A DNA stretch of 64,000 nt. It comes from Isochrysis galbana (Eukaryota > Haptophyta > Isochrysidales > Isochrysidaceae). The position numbers and the translations under genes were made by a program. The stretch lies in contig CM030937.1 in assembly GCA_018136815.1 (NCBI GenBank), positions 628,553 through 692,552 on the forward strand. The letters run 5' to 3'. Below, in pieces: positions 43,685-53,640 of this stretch. The notes beneath the pieces are model-generated. The model did not search any database and was not told where the DNA came from. It worked only from the letters and a program-made list of their open reading frames with translations. The number at the start of each line of letters is the position of its first letter. Position 1 is the stretch's first letter.

Positions 43685-44730
43685 AATAAGGCGGCTTGCC
43701 TTCATTTGGTCTCCTTTCCCTCAGCGCTATGGACCTGTAACGAAACTTTTTTTTCTAGTATGTACTGTGAATTACAAATGATTCGATTGAGTGAAGTGTT
43801 TTCGCGACTGATCCAGAAAAATGCTTCTGCTTTCGCTCCACCCAAGTGTACTGGCCGACCTAGGGCTCTGACAGATGCTCAAGTCCTTGATCTGCTCTTC
43901 AAAATCCTGCGCACAGGGTGTCAATGGAGAGAACTCGATTGCAGCGGAGCCTCTTTCATGGGAGTCCGTTCCTCAAGATGCTCTCGATGCAGCTGCACCG
44001 CGTGGTGGAGCTGGGCAAGGAGTTCAACGCGGGCGACCTGATCAGCCACAAGAAGATGAGCTCCGGCTTCGGCTACGCCTTCGCCACCGGCAACTGGGGC
44101 ACGCAGAAGGGCGCCGGCCAGACGGGCGTCGCGCAGGTGCTGAGCCGCATGACCACCGTCTCGGCCATCTCGAGCCTGCGCCGGATCAACACGCCGATCG
44201 CGCGCGAGGGCAAGGCGCCCAAGCCGCTCGGAGTGGCTGCGAGGGCGTGCTCCGGTCGCTGCTTGTGCGACCGGGGCGCCGCCCGATCCCGGGCGAGCTC
44301 GGGGTCGTGCCGCTGTCGGGCGACGTGAGCTTCGTTATGCGCATGTGATCCGTCCTCGAGGTGGTTCCTTGCCTTTCGACGTGGTTTCTTGTCGTGTTGT
44401 TGACTGCCGTGGCGGTTGCGTATGTGCGAGGAGTCGACGAAGTGTCGAGTGGGTGGACGGTATGCCTTCTCGATCACATCACTCTGAGTCCACGGCGCGA
44501 GTCTGCGGCGGACTCCCACGAGGCGGGGGCGGAGGCGGCGGCGGTGGGGCGGTGAGCGTGTGCAGGACCCGGGCGGGCAATCCGTATGCGCATTCGTACT
44601 CCAGCACGAACAGCCCCTGCACCTCGATCCACACCGGCTGCACGAGCTTGGCTAGATGCGTGACGAACGTCACGACTCATATCGAGTATTGGGAAACGAG
44701 GGGTACCAAATGAAGGCAAACGACCTTATT
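43685..44730 (+). mobile_element. IS5-like-ended element carrying an RPB2 fragment
   Basis: Ends AATAAGGCGGCTTGCCTTCA (left) and TGAAGGCAAACGACCTTATT (right) are imperfect inverted repeats over about 25 bp. The left cargo, from ATG 43778, reads FAPPKCTGRPRALTDAQVLD, then LLFKILRTGCQWREL, the start of an IS5-type (DUF4096) transposase. This runs directly into an RNA-polymerase fragment (43966-44226). The right part, 44240-44700, has a further frame (RRPIPGELGVVPL) possibly from the same polymerase gene. No target duplication is evident. A hAT-type end (GTTTGACCGCCCTA) lies just outside at 44748-44761. Confidence 0.65.
43966..44226 (+). pseudogene. Fragment of RNA polymerase second-largest subunit (RPB2-like)
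   Basis: Eighty-seven codons with strong similarity to the conserved hybrid-binding region of RPB2: GKEFNAGDLISHKKMSSGFG, YAFATGNWGTQKGAGQTGVA, QVLSRMTTVSAISSLRRINT, PIAREGKAPKP. The typical order ATGNWG - GVSQVLNR - LSHLRR-N-PI-R-GK is intact, though Ser and Ala replace some common residues (SRMTTVSAISSLRR). Third positions are almost all G or C. The remainder of the roughly 1200-residue subunit is absent, so this is a captured piece, either of a host polymerase (I, II or III) or of a large DNA virus. Confidence 0.7.
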
Positions 44731-45012
44731 AGTACTTAAAAAGCCGTGTTTGACCGCCCTATATAGGAGCACCCACACGTTGGAGGGTAAACCGGCGACT
44801 CGCCACCCCTCATTTCAGGGACTCCTCCGAGCACTCGGGCGCAGTTTTTTTATGTTCCACAGCTACTCCCCTCATTTTGTATTAAACAATCGCCGCCACA
44901 CCCCCCACTTTTCGCGGGTCTCCGTAGTGCAACCTAAGACGGAATCTAGATCTATATCTGCCCTCCCCCCGCCTTAGGAGAGAGGGAGGAGGGACGGCGC
45001 GCGCCCCTCGTC
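44731..45012. other. Spacer, upstream of the small membrane-protein gene
   Basis: Includes the hAT-type end at 44748-44761 and a short C-rich stretch before the next start codon. No other feature. Confidence 0.4.
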
Positions 45013-45207
45013 ATGTCGTACGCGGAGCGGCTGGGCAACCTGGCGCACCGCGTGACAGCGGGCAGTCTGATGCTAATCACGTGCGCCGGACTCGTCCACG
45101 TCGGTTCTGGCTTCTACGAGATTATCTGCCGGGCTCGCAAGTTCAAGGCGGAGAAAGCTGCGCTCAAGGCAAAGGAGGAGGAGGCCGCACGCACTGCGCA
45201 GCAGTGA
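45013..45207 (+). CDS. Small one-helix membrane protein
   Basis: 64 residues, MSYAERLGNLAHRVTAGSLM start, one membrane helix (about 15-36, AGSLMLITCAGLVHVGSGFY) and a Lys/Glu/Ala-rich coiled tail ending ARTAQQ. The short N-terminus with an amphipathic Arg-containing segment, a single helix and a charged tail is like small assembly factors of the mitochondrial inner membrane (COX14 type), but similarity is too slight to name it. The ATG is preceded by GTC and a GC-rich leader; codon use matches the neighbouring host genes. It stands alone, with no partner gene near. Confidence 0.6.
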   Translation: MSYAERLGNLAHRVTAGSLMLITCAGLVHVGSGFYEIICRARKFKAEKAALKAKEEEAARTAQQ

Positions 45208-46580
45208 ATACAGCCGCATGCGCGAAAGTTTGGTCAACCTGAGCACTAAACCTGGCACATGTCGATCCATCATGGAGTCGTGGCCTATTCTCTGTCCTCC
45301 GATGGGTGTGTACCGTGTCGCGAATTGGGGATCTGTCCCCGCGCGGCCAGTATGCTACTTCGCTCAGGACAAATGAGCATGCTTCTAGGGTCAAGACGAG
45401 CATGGCGACGGGTTGGTGTGAGCAACGCGCAAGGCACCTTCGCGTCGAAAGGCCCACCGCACATGGCGCAATGGCTGTATTCAGGGACGATCCTTTGAGC
45501 ATGATTGGCACATGACTACTATGGGATAAATTCCCAAGCGTCTTTGTGTAAGCACAGTCTGCGCACCACCGGCTGCGGACACCCGCCTTCCATGCATACT
45601 GGACTTTCGTTCTTGATGCTATTTCGTCCAGCCTCCGGCTGACTCCGGTGGCAGCGTATGGATTGGTTAAGAAGCATCTCGTGGCGAGGGTAGGCAGTGT
45701 GCGCACCCCTCGGAGATGTGAGTTTGCAGGGTACTTCTTTCCGCCATGTCGAGGAGGCCTGTCCAAGTTTCCATTATACAGTTGGCCTGGCATGCAGGAC
45801 AGGTTTTTTCTTTTCCCTGTACTCTAATTGCACCCCGACTCCAGGGTTCACTGTGTGACTGCATTGGACTCCTAATACGTTTCATACGTGATAGTATACC
45901 GAGAGCCGAGGGGGGAAGATCCGGAACGACTTAGATATTGAGCCAAAGGTCAAGGTGCCGCAGTCGAACCGAAGTGACGCGCTAGCGGGCTGTGCCTCTC
46001 ACGACGGAGTGGCCGGCCTTGCGCCGCCTAGACCTGCCCTATGAGGCCCTATGCCACTATCTCCTATCCGAATCCGAGCGTCAAGCAGACGCGCAGACGC
46101 CATGTACGTATACGCATACCGCACAGCTGCGTGCGCGCCGTGCGCTCTTGCCAGTTGTCAGTTGGCAATGGTCGCAATGGTCAACGCTGCCAACGCGCCG
46201 GCGCCAGCGATGACCCTTAGGAAACCTCAGGTTCTGTTTCCTCCTCCTCCGCCCCCCCCCCCCCCCCCCCCGTCCCGTCCTCCTCCCATGGCCCATGGGA
46301 CCCCGAGAGACTTATACTTATATTTTTTTCGACTCCTCTTGGACTTGAAACCCCCCCCCCAAAATCCAAAAGAAGAAAAAGAGGCCGTGAAGGGGTCACT
46401 TGTCACTTGTCCGTCTCCATCAGCCTTCAGCGCGGCCTGTTCCATTTTCTCATTTGCTTTCCTCTTTCCGGGTCGGGGATATCTTGTCTGACTCGGAAAA
46501 GCGGTAGCATTTCATCATTTCAGTTTCCAAAGTGCAAGGAGCAAGGACAAGGAGGGCAAGGATGTAAAGTGCGATACTCA
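45208..46580. other. Intergenic, nothing recognised
   Basis: Both strands have medium-length open frames without recognised domains. A C run at 46250-46272 is the only simple repeat. No RNA gene detected by eye. Confidence 0.4.
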
Positions 46581-46583
46581 GAG

Positions 46584-46770
46584 TAAAAAAACTTCATAGT
46601 ATTCTTCCCGCACATGCCATGTGCACATGCACATGCGGCCGTGGGCCCACTACGTACACGTAGCATACTTTCTACACCCCCGCTCCCCCAACTAACTTTA
46701 TAGTCAGTTGCCGCATGGCCATGGAGCGCGCCGCCGCTAGGCCATGGGCGGAGGGCGGAGCGGAGCGCTA
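46584..46770. mobile_element. Family B ends in opposite orientation
   Basis: 46589-46690 is a reverse-oriented family B 3' end (sense strand: GTAGAAAGTATGCTACGTGT through GAAGTTTTTTT). Directly next to it, 46691-46770 on the plus strand is a family B 5' end: AACTAACTTTATAGTCAGTT hairpin, then ATG GAG CGC GCC GCC. Both pieces are truncated. Confidence 0.6.
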
Positions 46771-47480
46771 GCTAGGCGCTAGCACTGCGAGGGCGAAAGC
46801 ACCGCGGCCTTCGACGGAGTGAGTGTGTTATTCGTGGGGAGAGCAAGCAAGACTCAAGCCATATCCCTATGTCGCGGGCGCAATCTGTGCCAAATAATAG
46901 CAGTATAAATAAAAATACGGCGGCGCTGCTGTGCGCTAATAAGCTGCTTACGCCAGCTTGACCGCTAACGACAGGTCCCGCACATGCCCCCATATTGATA
47001 TCCCTTTTTACGCCCTTCACCCCGTTCGTACTGATCCGATTCTACACCTCGAACGGCCAGCTTACTCTGTTTGGCACCGCACGGTAGGTGTGTGCTCTGG
47101 CTGACGACTCAGTATCGCCCTTCTGCCACCCAATCATCTGCATTTTGTCGCATTACAGTTCCATTGGTAGCGGGCTCTAGTTGCACTGCTTCTCTTAGTC
47201 TCTTGCGACTGGGAGCACTCGCCTCTCTCTTGTATCAATGAGCCTAGAGTTCCCCAGGGTCGTCCGCATGTCGTCTACTCCTGCGATCATATGCTCGTTG
47301 ACCATGGAGAGACGGGTGCAGGGTTCACGGAGGTAATCCAGGGTAGCGAGTCTTGAACCGCCTGCTCAACAGGCCCATTAGAGGGACGCCATAAAATCGT
47401 TTTTGCTTGAGCGATACCACAACCTACGCCTAACATGCGCTTGCCTCAGGACCGCGGCATCCGGCTCCCTGCTAGGGCAA
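46771..47480. other. Intergenic, nothing recognised
   Basis: 3' flank of the UBL-BAG gene (minus strand) and unique-looking spacer without identified features. Confidence 0.35.
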
Positions 47481-47481
47481 T

Positions 47482-48063
47482 TCAAGTGGGCACCGCAGCA
47501 GCTGCGGCTCCTGCCTCGACACGCTTTATCAAGGCCTTTCGTCTTCGGCGACATTCGGTGCGTTCGGCATCACTCAGCCTGGAGAAACGAGTGCGAGAAG
47601 AAGTGCTAGATGAAAGGATGCTCGACCGATAGGATACGCGATTGGAAGCAACAATCTTCTAGCACGCCTGGCGATACTTCTCGCCCGTGCATGGCGCATA
47701 CCTGCCAAATTCAATACAATCAAGTTTCTCAAGGACACGTGTATAGAGCTCTTGATGGGGTGGGTTGCCCGTTGAGAGCTGCTTTTCAAGCTTGCTCACG
47801 TCCGATGCGCTAGCAGACAATTCATTTAGCGCCTGACCCAGCGGACTCGGCGAGGCGGTGGTCGTCAAGATCAGGCGGTCGCGATTCGCGACGCCCTGCT
47901 CGGAGATGGACATCTCGTCTTTTAGGATGACTGCAGCCGGCCCCTGGCCAAGAGTCATCACGCCATCGTCAGCCGAGACCTTCTGGCGCACCTCACGTAC
48001 AGTCATAGTACCTGCCGCAACCACTTCTTGTCGCGCACCGTCGTACACGACGAGTAAGTGCAT
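47482..48063 (-). CDS. Ubiquitin-like + BAG domain protein (BAG1-type co-chaperone)
   Basis: Co-chaperone of the BAG family, expected to bind the Hsp70 ATPase domain and speed nucleotide release, with the ubiquitin-like part linking to the proteasome. Exon 1 is 48063-47702, exon 2 47578-47482, joined in phase 2 (GGCAG|GTATGC, acceptor TTTCTCCAG), 152 residues. Residues 1-68 form the ubiquitin-like domain (MHLLVVYDGARQEVVAAGTM, TVREVRQKVS, NRDRLILTTT). Residues 75-145 form the BAG helices, including ELYTRVLEKLDCIEFGR at the end of exon 1 and AERTECRRRRKALIKRVEAG in exon 2, the conserved (V/E)R-x-x-RK-x-L-(V/I) helix. The exon 2 choice is supported by that motif. A poly-Ala end precedes the stop. 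Confidence 0.8.
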
Positions 48064-48387
48064 GTGGGATGTGTCGAGGGAAGGCGCCAGTGGTCTCTGG
48101 CAGAGGTTGTACTGCTAGACTGCTCACCCGGGACGAGGCAGGCAGCGAGTGGCTGAGCGTGAGGGAAAACGTTGGAGCAAGCGGTGAGAGCAACGCGTGA
48201 GACAGCCGGGGAGAGCCTCGAGCAAAGAGAGGAGGGCGTGGGAGAGGTGGGGAGAGGAAGCGCGCCCACGGCGGCGCGGGCGACCTCTATCGGCCCCTGT
48301 GAAGAGAACTTCTCTAGAGTAACCCTCCCCCACAAAACGATTTTTTCTGGAGTTTTGTACTACTATTAGAAGGGGCTCATAGTCCCC

Positions 48388-48906
48388 ATGTGCCTTGGTG
48401 TACGCTTAATTAGGTGTCCTCCGATCTCGTCCCCTCTTTGCGTCGGTAAGACCATGCTACACCTAGCCCTCGTCTCGCTACTCGGTATGGGCCTGCCCAC
48501 GGCTGTCCCACGCGCTCTACTCGAACATTTTATGAGTAATTTTGAGGTGAAATTCAAAAATCAGCGGCGATTTCCTCGTAAAAGGGGTTCTAAGGTTTTG
48601 GGCCCTCCCACCGAGATTTTAGAGGGGGTTTGCGGCCGCCGGGGCACCTTCACCCGTCGAGAGAGGGCGGCTCGACGGGAAAATCGTTGTAAAACGCGTT
48701 CGTCTTGTGGGGACCTTGGAAAAATGATAACGTATAACGTAAAACGCACGAACGGTGTAAAACCGATTCGTCTTGTGTGGGGGGGTAAGTTAGAGCCAAA
48801 CCTCTTTACTGCCGGGACCGCTTCAGCCAAATGGCTGCTTCGTTTTGTACTTTTTCGGGGAGAGGAGGTTGCGTACTGCTTACGAGATTTCTGCCGCACG
48901 TTCTAA
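48388..48906 (+). CDS. Hypothetical ORF, doubtful
   Basis: 172-codon open frame (MCLGVRLIRCPPISSPLCVG start) ending LRDFCRTF. It contains a DNA-level direct repeat, GTAAAACGCGTTCGTCTTGT near 48690 and a close variant near 48758, and the CTTTACTGCCGGGACCGCTT motif (48803) that also occurs near 59990 and, reversed, at 18660. These repeats suggest mobile-element sequence more than a host gene. No domain recognised. Confidence 0.25.
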   Translation: MCLGVRLIRCPPISSPLCVGKTMLHLALVSLLGMGLPTAVPRALLEHFMSNFEVKFKNQRRFPRKRGSKVLGPPTEILEGVCGRRGTFTRRERAARRENRCKTRSSCGDLGKMITYNVKRTNGVKPIRLVWGGKLEPNLFTAGTASAKWLLRFVLFRGEEVAYCLRDFCRTF

Positions 48907-49289
48907 GGGCAAAGAAGTGCGTGTGTAGATGGGGGAAGCGCCGGGGGGGTCGCATTCATCCTAGATCCTAGATGATAGATGATGCAATTTGCGATTTCCA
49001 GGCTCTTATCTCTTATCTCCAGGTCCTTCTCCTTCTCCTTCTCCGTGCTCCGTGCGGCCACACGGTGAAGCTCAGGCACTTCTAGGTTGGTAGTTGGTAG
49101 TTGGTAGGGTTCAGGGTTCGTCCCTAGTCCTTCGATCGGCGCGGGGCGCGAGAGGCTGTCGCCATGGGCAGGAAGCGGTCCGCTGAAGCGGTGGCGGTGG
49201 ACAGCAATACTCTGTACGAAAGGCAGGGCAATTGGATGCAACTTTGGAGCACTCCTTGCTGGTGGGAATGAATTGTGAGTGAGGGCTTG

Positions 49290-49314
49290 TTGTGTGTGTG
49301 TGTGTGTGTGGTTC
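49290..49314 (+). repeat. (GT)n microsatellite
   Basis: About 12 GT units. Next to it, 49430-49540 has repeated GCTATCTTGATAGAT motifs in both orientations. Confidence 0.75.
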
Positions 49315-49705
49315 GCGCGCGCAGCGCGCCCTTAGCTCCGCGCGCCGCCATCAGTTGTCTTCCGCGCGCCGCGTGCAAGCCTGTAGCCTGTAAGCTCGGT
49401 GGCTATTAATAGGTTGTTAATAGCTTTTGTCATCACAGCTATCTTGATAGATGGAGATAGTGCTCCTTCGCTATCTTGATAGATAAAGATAGTGCTTTTG
49501 CTGGGTAGATAGCCTAATATCTTGATATCTGTCTATCATGTTCACAGCCTTAGGACCGACCTACGTCGGGCGACTCGCCTAGGACTAGGACAAAACACCG
49601 GGGGGGGGGGGTCCTCTCGTCCATGAAGCTGAATGAATGGCCCTTACAAAAAACACCTGAAGATTCAGGCTACTACCGCTAGCTGTAACTATAAAGGACC
49701 ACGCA

Positions 49706-49971
49706 TGAACACTCAACCCGTGGCCAGACGGACACGCACGGCAAAACTTTAAGACCAAAAGGCAAAAGGCCTGCCCGGACCCCACACTCCAAACCAGGCC
49801 TTATGTAGAGCACTGAGACCGGACCCCGGAACCCGAAGAAAAAGGAAAGAAGGGGGGCAGGGGAAGAGGTGGAGGGAGGGAAGATAAGGGCGGTGTCAAT
49901 AGCATAGGGGAGACGGGGAGACCCGCAACTAGTAGGTGTGTAGCCCAGAATCTTCAGATGTTTTTTTATAA
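49706..49971 (+). mobile_element. Family C SINE-like element with 15-bp TSD
   Basis: 266-bp insertion between two copies of ATAAAGGACCACGCA (49691-49705 and 49972-49986). The 3' end is GTGTAGCCCAGAATCTTCAG followed by ATG and a T run with TATAA. The body (AAACCAGGCCTTATGTAGAG, GGACCCCGGAACCCGAAG, then AG-rich sequence) matches the reverse copy at 10600-10795. No pol III boxes are found, and no coding capacity. It behaves like a SINE mobilised by a LINE whose 3' end is T-rich. Confidence 0.7.
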
Positions 49972-50039
49972 ATAAAGGACCACGCACTCACGGTACCGAC
50001 TCACGCCATCGCCTATACCCTAGAACACTCACTAGTCAC

Positions 50040-50162
50040 TAGGGCCTGGTAAGAGTTTAGCGCCGGACCCCCCCAAGTTTCGCGCAAAAGTTTTGCAAAG
50101 TTTCGCACCAATCCACCCAAGTTTCGCAATAAAACTTTCGCAAGTTTCGCGTCTTTTTCGAG
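50040..50162 (+). mobile_element. hAT-like end with TTTCGC repeats
   Basis: Begins TAGGGCCTGGTAAGAGTTTA and holds at least six AAGTTTCGC or GCAAAGTTT motifs within 110 bp. Related to the end at 9699. No opposite end or target duplication seen. Confidence 0.5.
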
Positions 50163-51288
50163 GAGTTGTATGTACGTGCATGCAAAATTAAATGTAGTTG
50201 GTTACCGGGGTCGCAGGTGCGAAGCCGCACGCGGAAGACGGAGGAGGTGGCGGTGACCAGTGGTGACCAGGCTGTGGGGGGCCAAGTAGCTATAGTAGCC
50301 TATACCCTATGTTTGAGAGTGAGTGTGAGTGTGAGTGCCATTACAATTACCATTACTTGTTCCGAGACCATCAACAATCACAATGACAAATACAACGTTG
50401 GCAATTACAACGTAGGCCGTTTATTTATGGTCTCCGGCTAGGGTTTATGTTTATGATCTCCGGCTGAGGCTCGTTGCGAACTGCAAGCTGAGCGCGCTCT
50501 CTTCACCTTCACCCGCTCGAACGAGTAGCGCTCGAACATCGATTGGATGTAGCTAAATTTGTTATAATCTAGATGAGTGTGTAGCTGTAGAAGACGTACG
50601 TGAAAGGAGTGGGTTCAGAGCCAGCCGCGTGCGCATCGAGAATGTTAAGAGTTTTAATTGTTGTTTCGCTCTTAGGAATTCTTAGTCTGGACCTTGCTTA
50701 GCAGCTAGTTGCAAGGCTCATAGCCAGCAATTTGCCGCGCTGCAACATCTAATAGCATAGTGAAATGCGTAATAGCACAATGAAATGTACTGTGTTTGGG
50801 CGCGGCACTCACCGCGTGCATGCACCCAAATATGTCTACATCAAACATCACGTCAAACATCACGCCAACCTCGCACTCACTACGCATGCATACATATCGA
50901 CTTGGTCCGGCGCAGCAGAGGAGGGAAGACACAAGATACAAAGGAGAGAAGATAGAAGATGGATGGGCCTAGACATATCACAAGAGAAGCAAGAATCACG
51001 GTCGGCCAGCGTCAGCGGCAAGGAAGAGGGGAGAAGGAGTGTCGACGAGGAGAGCATGCACGCAGATGGTGTGGAGAACCTGTAGCAATTATGACCTACC
51101 GCCCCAACGCCATCTGGAGAGACAACGGCGGCACTAGCTTCCTCGCGTTCGTTGAGCACAAGTGTAAGGACGCGCGCGTAGTACGAAAGCTTGGCAAAAG
51201 ATTTATGCTGCCCCTCTCCAGCTGTAAACGCCCTCAGACGTCCTAAGGATACTTGGGACCTTCAGGGCCGAAGGCATCATGGCACCAC
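50163..51288. other. Intergenic, nothing recognised
   Basis: Spacer downstream (minus strand) of the membrane-protein gene. TGAGTGTGAGTG and ACAATTACCATTAC-type simple sequence at 50310-50420. No gene supported. Confidence 0.4.
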
Positions 51289-53373
51289 TCATTGTCGGCG
51301 GCGATTGGCTTGGTCAGGCGGGTACAAAGGTTCGGAAACCCCTTTGAAACGGATATCGTCGCAAGAGAAACCCGCCTGCGCTAGGTTGCCAATAGTGGTG
51401 CCGCTGACGGCGTCGAAGTTCAGCACATCATTCGTGTACGACAACGGCAACCTCACTTCAGGGTAAACAATCATCTCCATTCCGTCGACGATCATCGTTG
51501 CATTGCCGCGGGATATGACGTTGATGTGGGAAAAGCCTCGTTGCTGCGCTTTGCAGCCCGCGGCCGAGAAAATGGTCGTCAGGCAGCAATCGAATGGGTC
51601 CAGGCCTTCAATGCCAAGGACACATGGGCCATCCTTACCCGGATCATTTACCTTCTGGGCAAGTCCCGGGTATGGCGTAGCAGTGAGGAAAAAGTTGTAT
51701 GTCCCTGTTGCCTTCTCACCGCCCACCGGAAGCGGGATGATTTCATCGGAGAGGCGCGCCTTGAGCCTCTCGTCCTCCCCGGTTGTTGGGTCATCCTCCG
51801 GGTAGCCAGTCACTGCATAGCCGGAGGACGGCCCGCCATCTGTGATCGGGTCATGATTGGGCGCCATCGCCCACATGCCCGGTTTTGATTTCATCCGCGC
51901 AAAGATGTCGGTGGCGGCACATGAGAACTCGACCATGTTGATGGGTAGGCCTACAGCGTTGATGTTGAAGGTGGCATCGTACTCGAACTGCTCCTCGAAA
52001 TAGACGTCATACTCAATCTTCTTCAGAGACCACTCGCGACCGAACGGATTCTTGGCCATGATAATTGCGCCCTTGTCGCACATATCTGCACCCTGGTTGT
52101 AAAAATCACAATTCTCGCCCGTCTGGGTATTGTAGCCTTGAACGAAGGTCTGCTTGGTGCCGAGCGCCCCTGTGAACATCTTGACTGGCCCAGCCTCGAG
52201 CGTCACAAGTCCTGTCCAGATGCCGTTTAGGAAGTATTTGTTGATCGGGCCTACCGAGATGATGGTCTGCTCCCACTGCGAAACCCAACGGCCGAGGTTG
52301 TACCCATTGGTCTTGCTGTTGTAGAGGAAGATCTGGGCCTTCACCTTGTTGACGCCACGCCGCACCTTGAAGTCGAACATATCGCACCAGCCAATATTCT
52401 CGGAGACTTCCCAATTTTCGGGGCAATTTCCGTTCGCCTTCATCGTCGGTGTGCACAGCCGGGAGCCATGAAATTCGCGGTAGACCTTGGAGAAGCCGTG
52501 CTTGGGTGCGTTGTTCGCATCGACATTGTACCACAAGTCGGAGCGCAGCGTGCCGATTCGTACGAACTCGAGCGTCGAGACTGAGGTGAACTCCAGGTCG
52601 GCGTCCATCACAATGTAGTTTTCCGTGACGTTTGCGTGATTGATCCTCACGTTCCTCGTTTGGAAGTTGTCAAGGTAGACTCCAGGGAAGGTGAGCGGCT
52701 TGTCGATGTCCACTGCGAAGCCAATGCCCAGTGCGATAATCGATGTTGAGCCTTTGACAGTCCACGTGACAGACTTTCCAGCAAGTAGCTTCGTGCCTTC
52801 GTCGTTGATCGCAGTCTGATCTGTGATGGTAAGCAGGCTCACCACCTCCTGCAGGTTGGCCGAGTTTGCCTTCAGGGAAAAGTCAGGGAACACGAGCCAG
52901 CCGATGTCGCGGCCCGTTTCATCGTACATGGTCGCATTGAAGCCTCTCAATGTCGCCGGAAGCGGGCCGGCATTATTGAGTTCAACGAAGACCTGCACGA
53001 CCATCGTGTCCGTCGTGGGCTCGGCGAGCGACGCATTGATGATGGTCATCGTAGTGGCCTCCACAAACATGTTGACGATGAGTGGCGTGATGACGAGCAG
53101 CACAATTGGCACGATGATGATGATGGCAAGGAGAATGAGCGCCCAGCAGCCGAGGAAGCCGCGGCAGGGGGTGCCACAGAGGAAGATCCACCACCGCTGC
53201 ACGCACGACTCGTCCTCCTTCTCCTCCTCCTTCTCACCGAAGGCGCCGCCAGGGTCATTCATACTCATGCTGAGCTCGACCTTCTGGTCGGGCGGAGCAA
53301 CCTTTGAAGGTTCCTTGAGCGAAAACGGTGCGGGCGAGCCGGTCGAGACCCTGTATGTATCGTACTCACCCAT
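51289..53373 (-). CDS. Single-pass membrane protein with large LEA-2/DUF3712-like ectodomain
   Basis: 694 residues, no intron, start at ATG 53373 (MGEYDTYRVSTGSPAPFSLK). Order: a polar, acidic cytosolic part (EKEEEKEDE), a Cys/Trp-rich juxtamembrane stretch, a membrane helix at about 74-100 (CWALILLAIIIIVPIVLLVI), then about 590 residues outside or in a lumen. The region after the helix (VVQVFVELNNAGPLPATLRG, FPDFSLKANSANLQ, GIGFAVDIDKPLTFPGVYLD) has the beta pattern of LEA-2/DUF3712 domains, apparently repeated. NVTENY and other N-x-S/T sites fit glycosylation, and many Cys (CDFYNQGADMCDKG, DCCLTTIFSAAGCK) suggest disulphides. Role unknown. Upstream the coding strand has a CT tract. Confidence 0.75.
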   Translation of the reverse strand: MGEYDTYRVSTGSPAPFSLKEPSKVAPPDQKVELSMSMNDPGGAFGEKEEEKEDESCVQRWWIFLCGTPCRGFLGCWALILLAIIIIVPIVLLVITPLIVNMFVEATTMTIINASLAEPTTDTMVVQVFVELNNAGPLPATLRGFNATMYDETGRDIGWLVFPDFSLKANSANLQEVVSLLTITDQTAINDEGTKLLAGKSVTWTVKGSTSIIALGIGFAVDIDKPLTFPGVYLDNFQTRNVRINHANVTENYIVMDADLEFTSVSTLEFVRIGTLRSDLWYNVDANNAPKHGFSKVYREFHGSRLCTPTMKANGNCPENWEVSENIGWCDMFDFKVRRGVNKVKAQIFLYNSKTNGYNLGRWVSQWEQTIISVGPINKYFLNGIWTGLVTLEAGPVKMFTGALGTKQTFVQGYNTQTGENCDFYNQGADMCDKGAIIMAKNPFGREWSLKKIEYDVYFEEQFEYDATFNINAVGLPINMVEFSCAATDIFARMKSKPGMWAMAPNHDPITDGGPSSGYAVTGYPEDDPTTGEDERLKARLSDEIIPLPVGGEKATGTYNFFLTATPYPGLAQKVNDPGKDGPCVLGIEGLDPFDCCLTTIFSAAGCKAQQRGFSHINVISRGNATMIVDGMEMIVYPEVRLPLSYTNDVLNFDAVSGTTIGNLAQAGFSCDDIRFKGVSEPLYPPDQANRRRQ

Positions 53374-53399
53374 CCTTGCGCCGTGCTCCCGGTGACGGC

Positions 53400-53640
53400 A
53401 AGGGCGGCAGGGGCGCAGGGGGACAGGGGGGAGAGAGGGGAGAGAGGAGAGAGAGAGAGGCGGAGCGGCCAAGTCGGAGCGCCTCGATCTGCAGAGGAGC
53501 GGCAATCGCCTGCCGACTTGTTCCTTGCCGGCGGTGGCCGGAGGGGGGGGGGGGGGCTCTCTCTACTTCTAAGGGCCAAGGGGCGCGGGGGGCGGGGGGG
53601 GGGGGGGGGGGGGCGGGGGGAAGGGGCACGAGGGCGGGAG
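53400..53640. promoter_or_regulatory. Purine-rich and G-run promoter region
   Basis: On the coding (minus) strand this is CT-rich near the gene (53425-53460), then C runs (53547-53556 and 53590-53616). It likely covers promoter and leader of the gene at 53373. Confidence 0.4.

Noticed and set aside
45968-46020. tRNA gene on the minus strand (GGTTCGACTGC)
   Set aside because: The B-box-like string lacks pairing flanks and an A box at proper distance.
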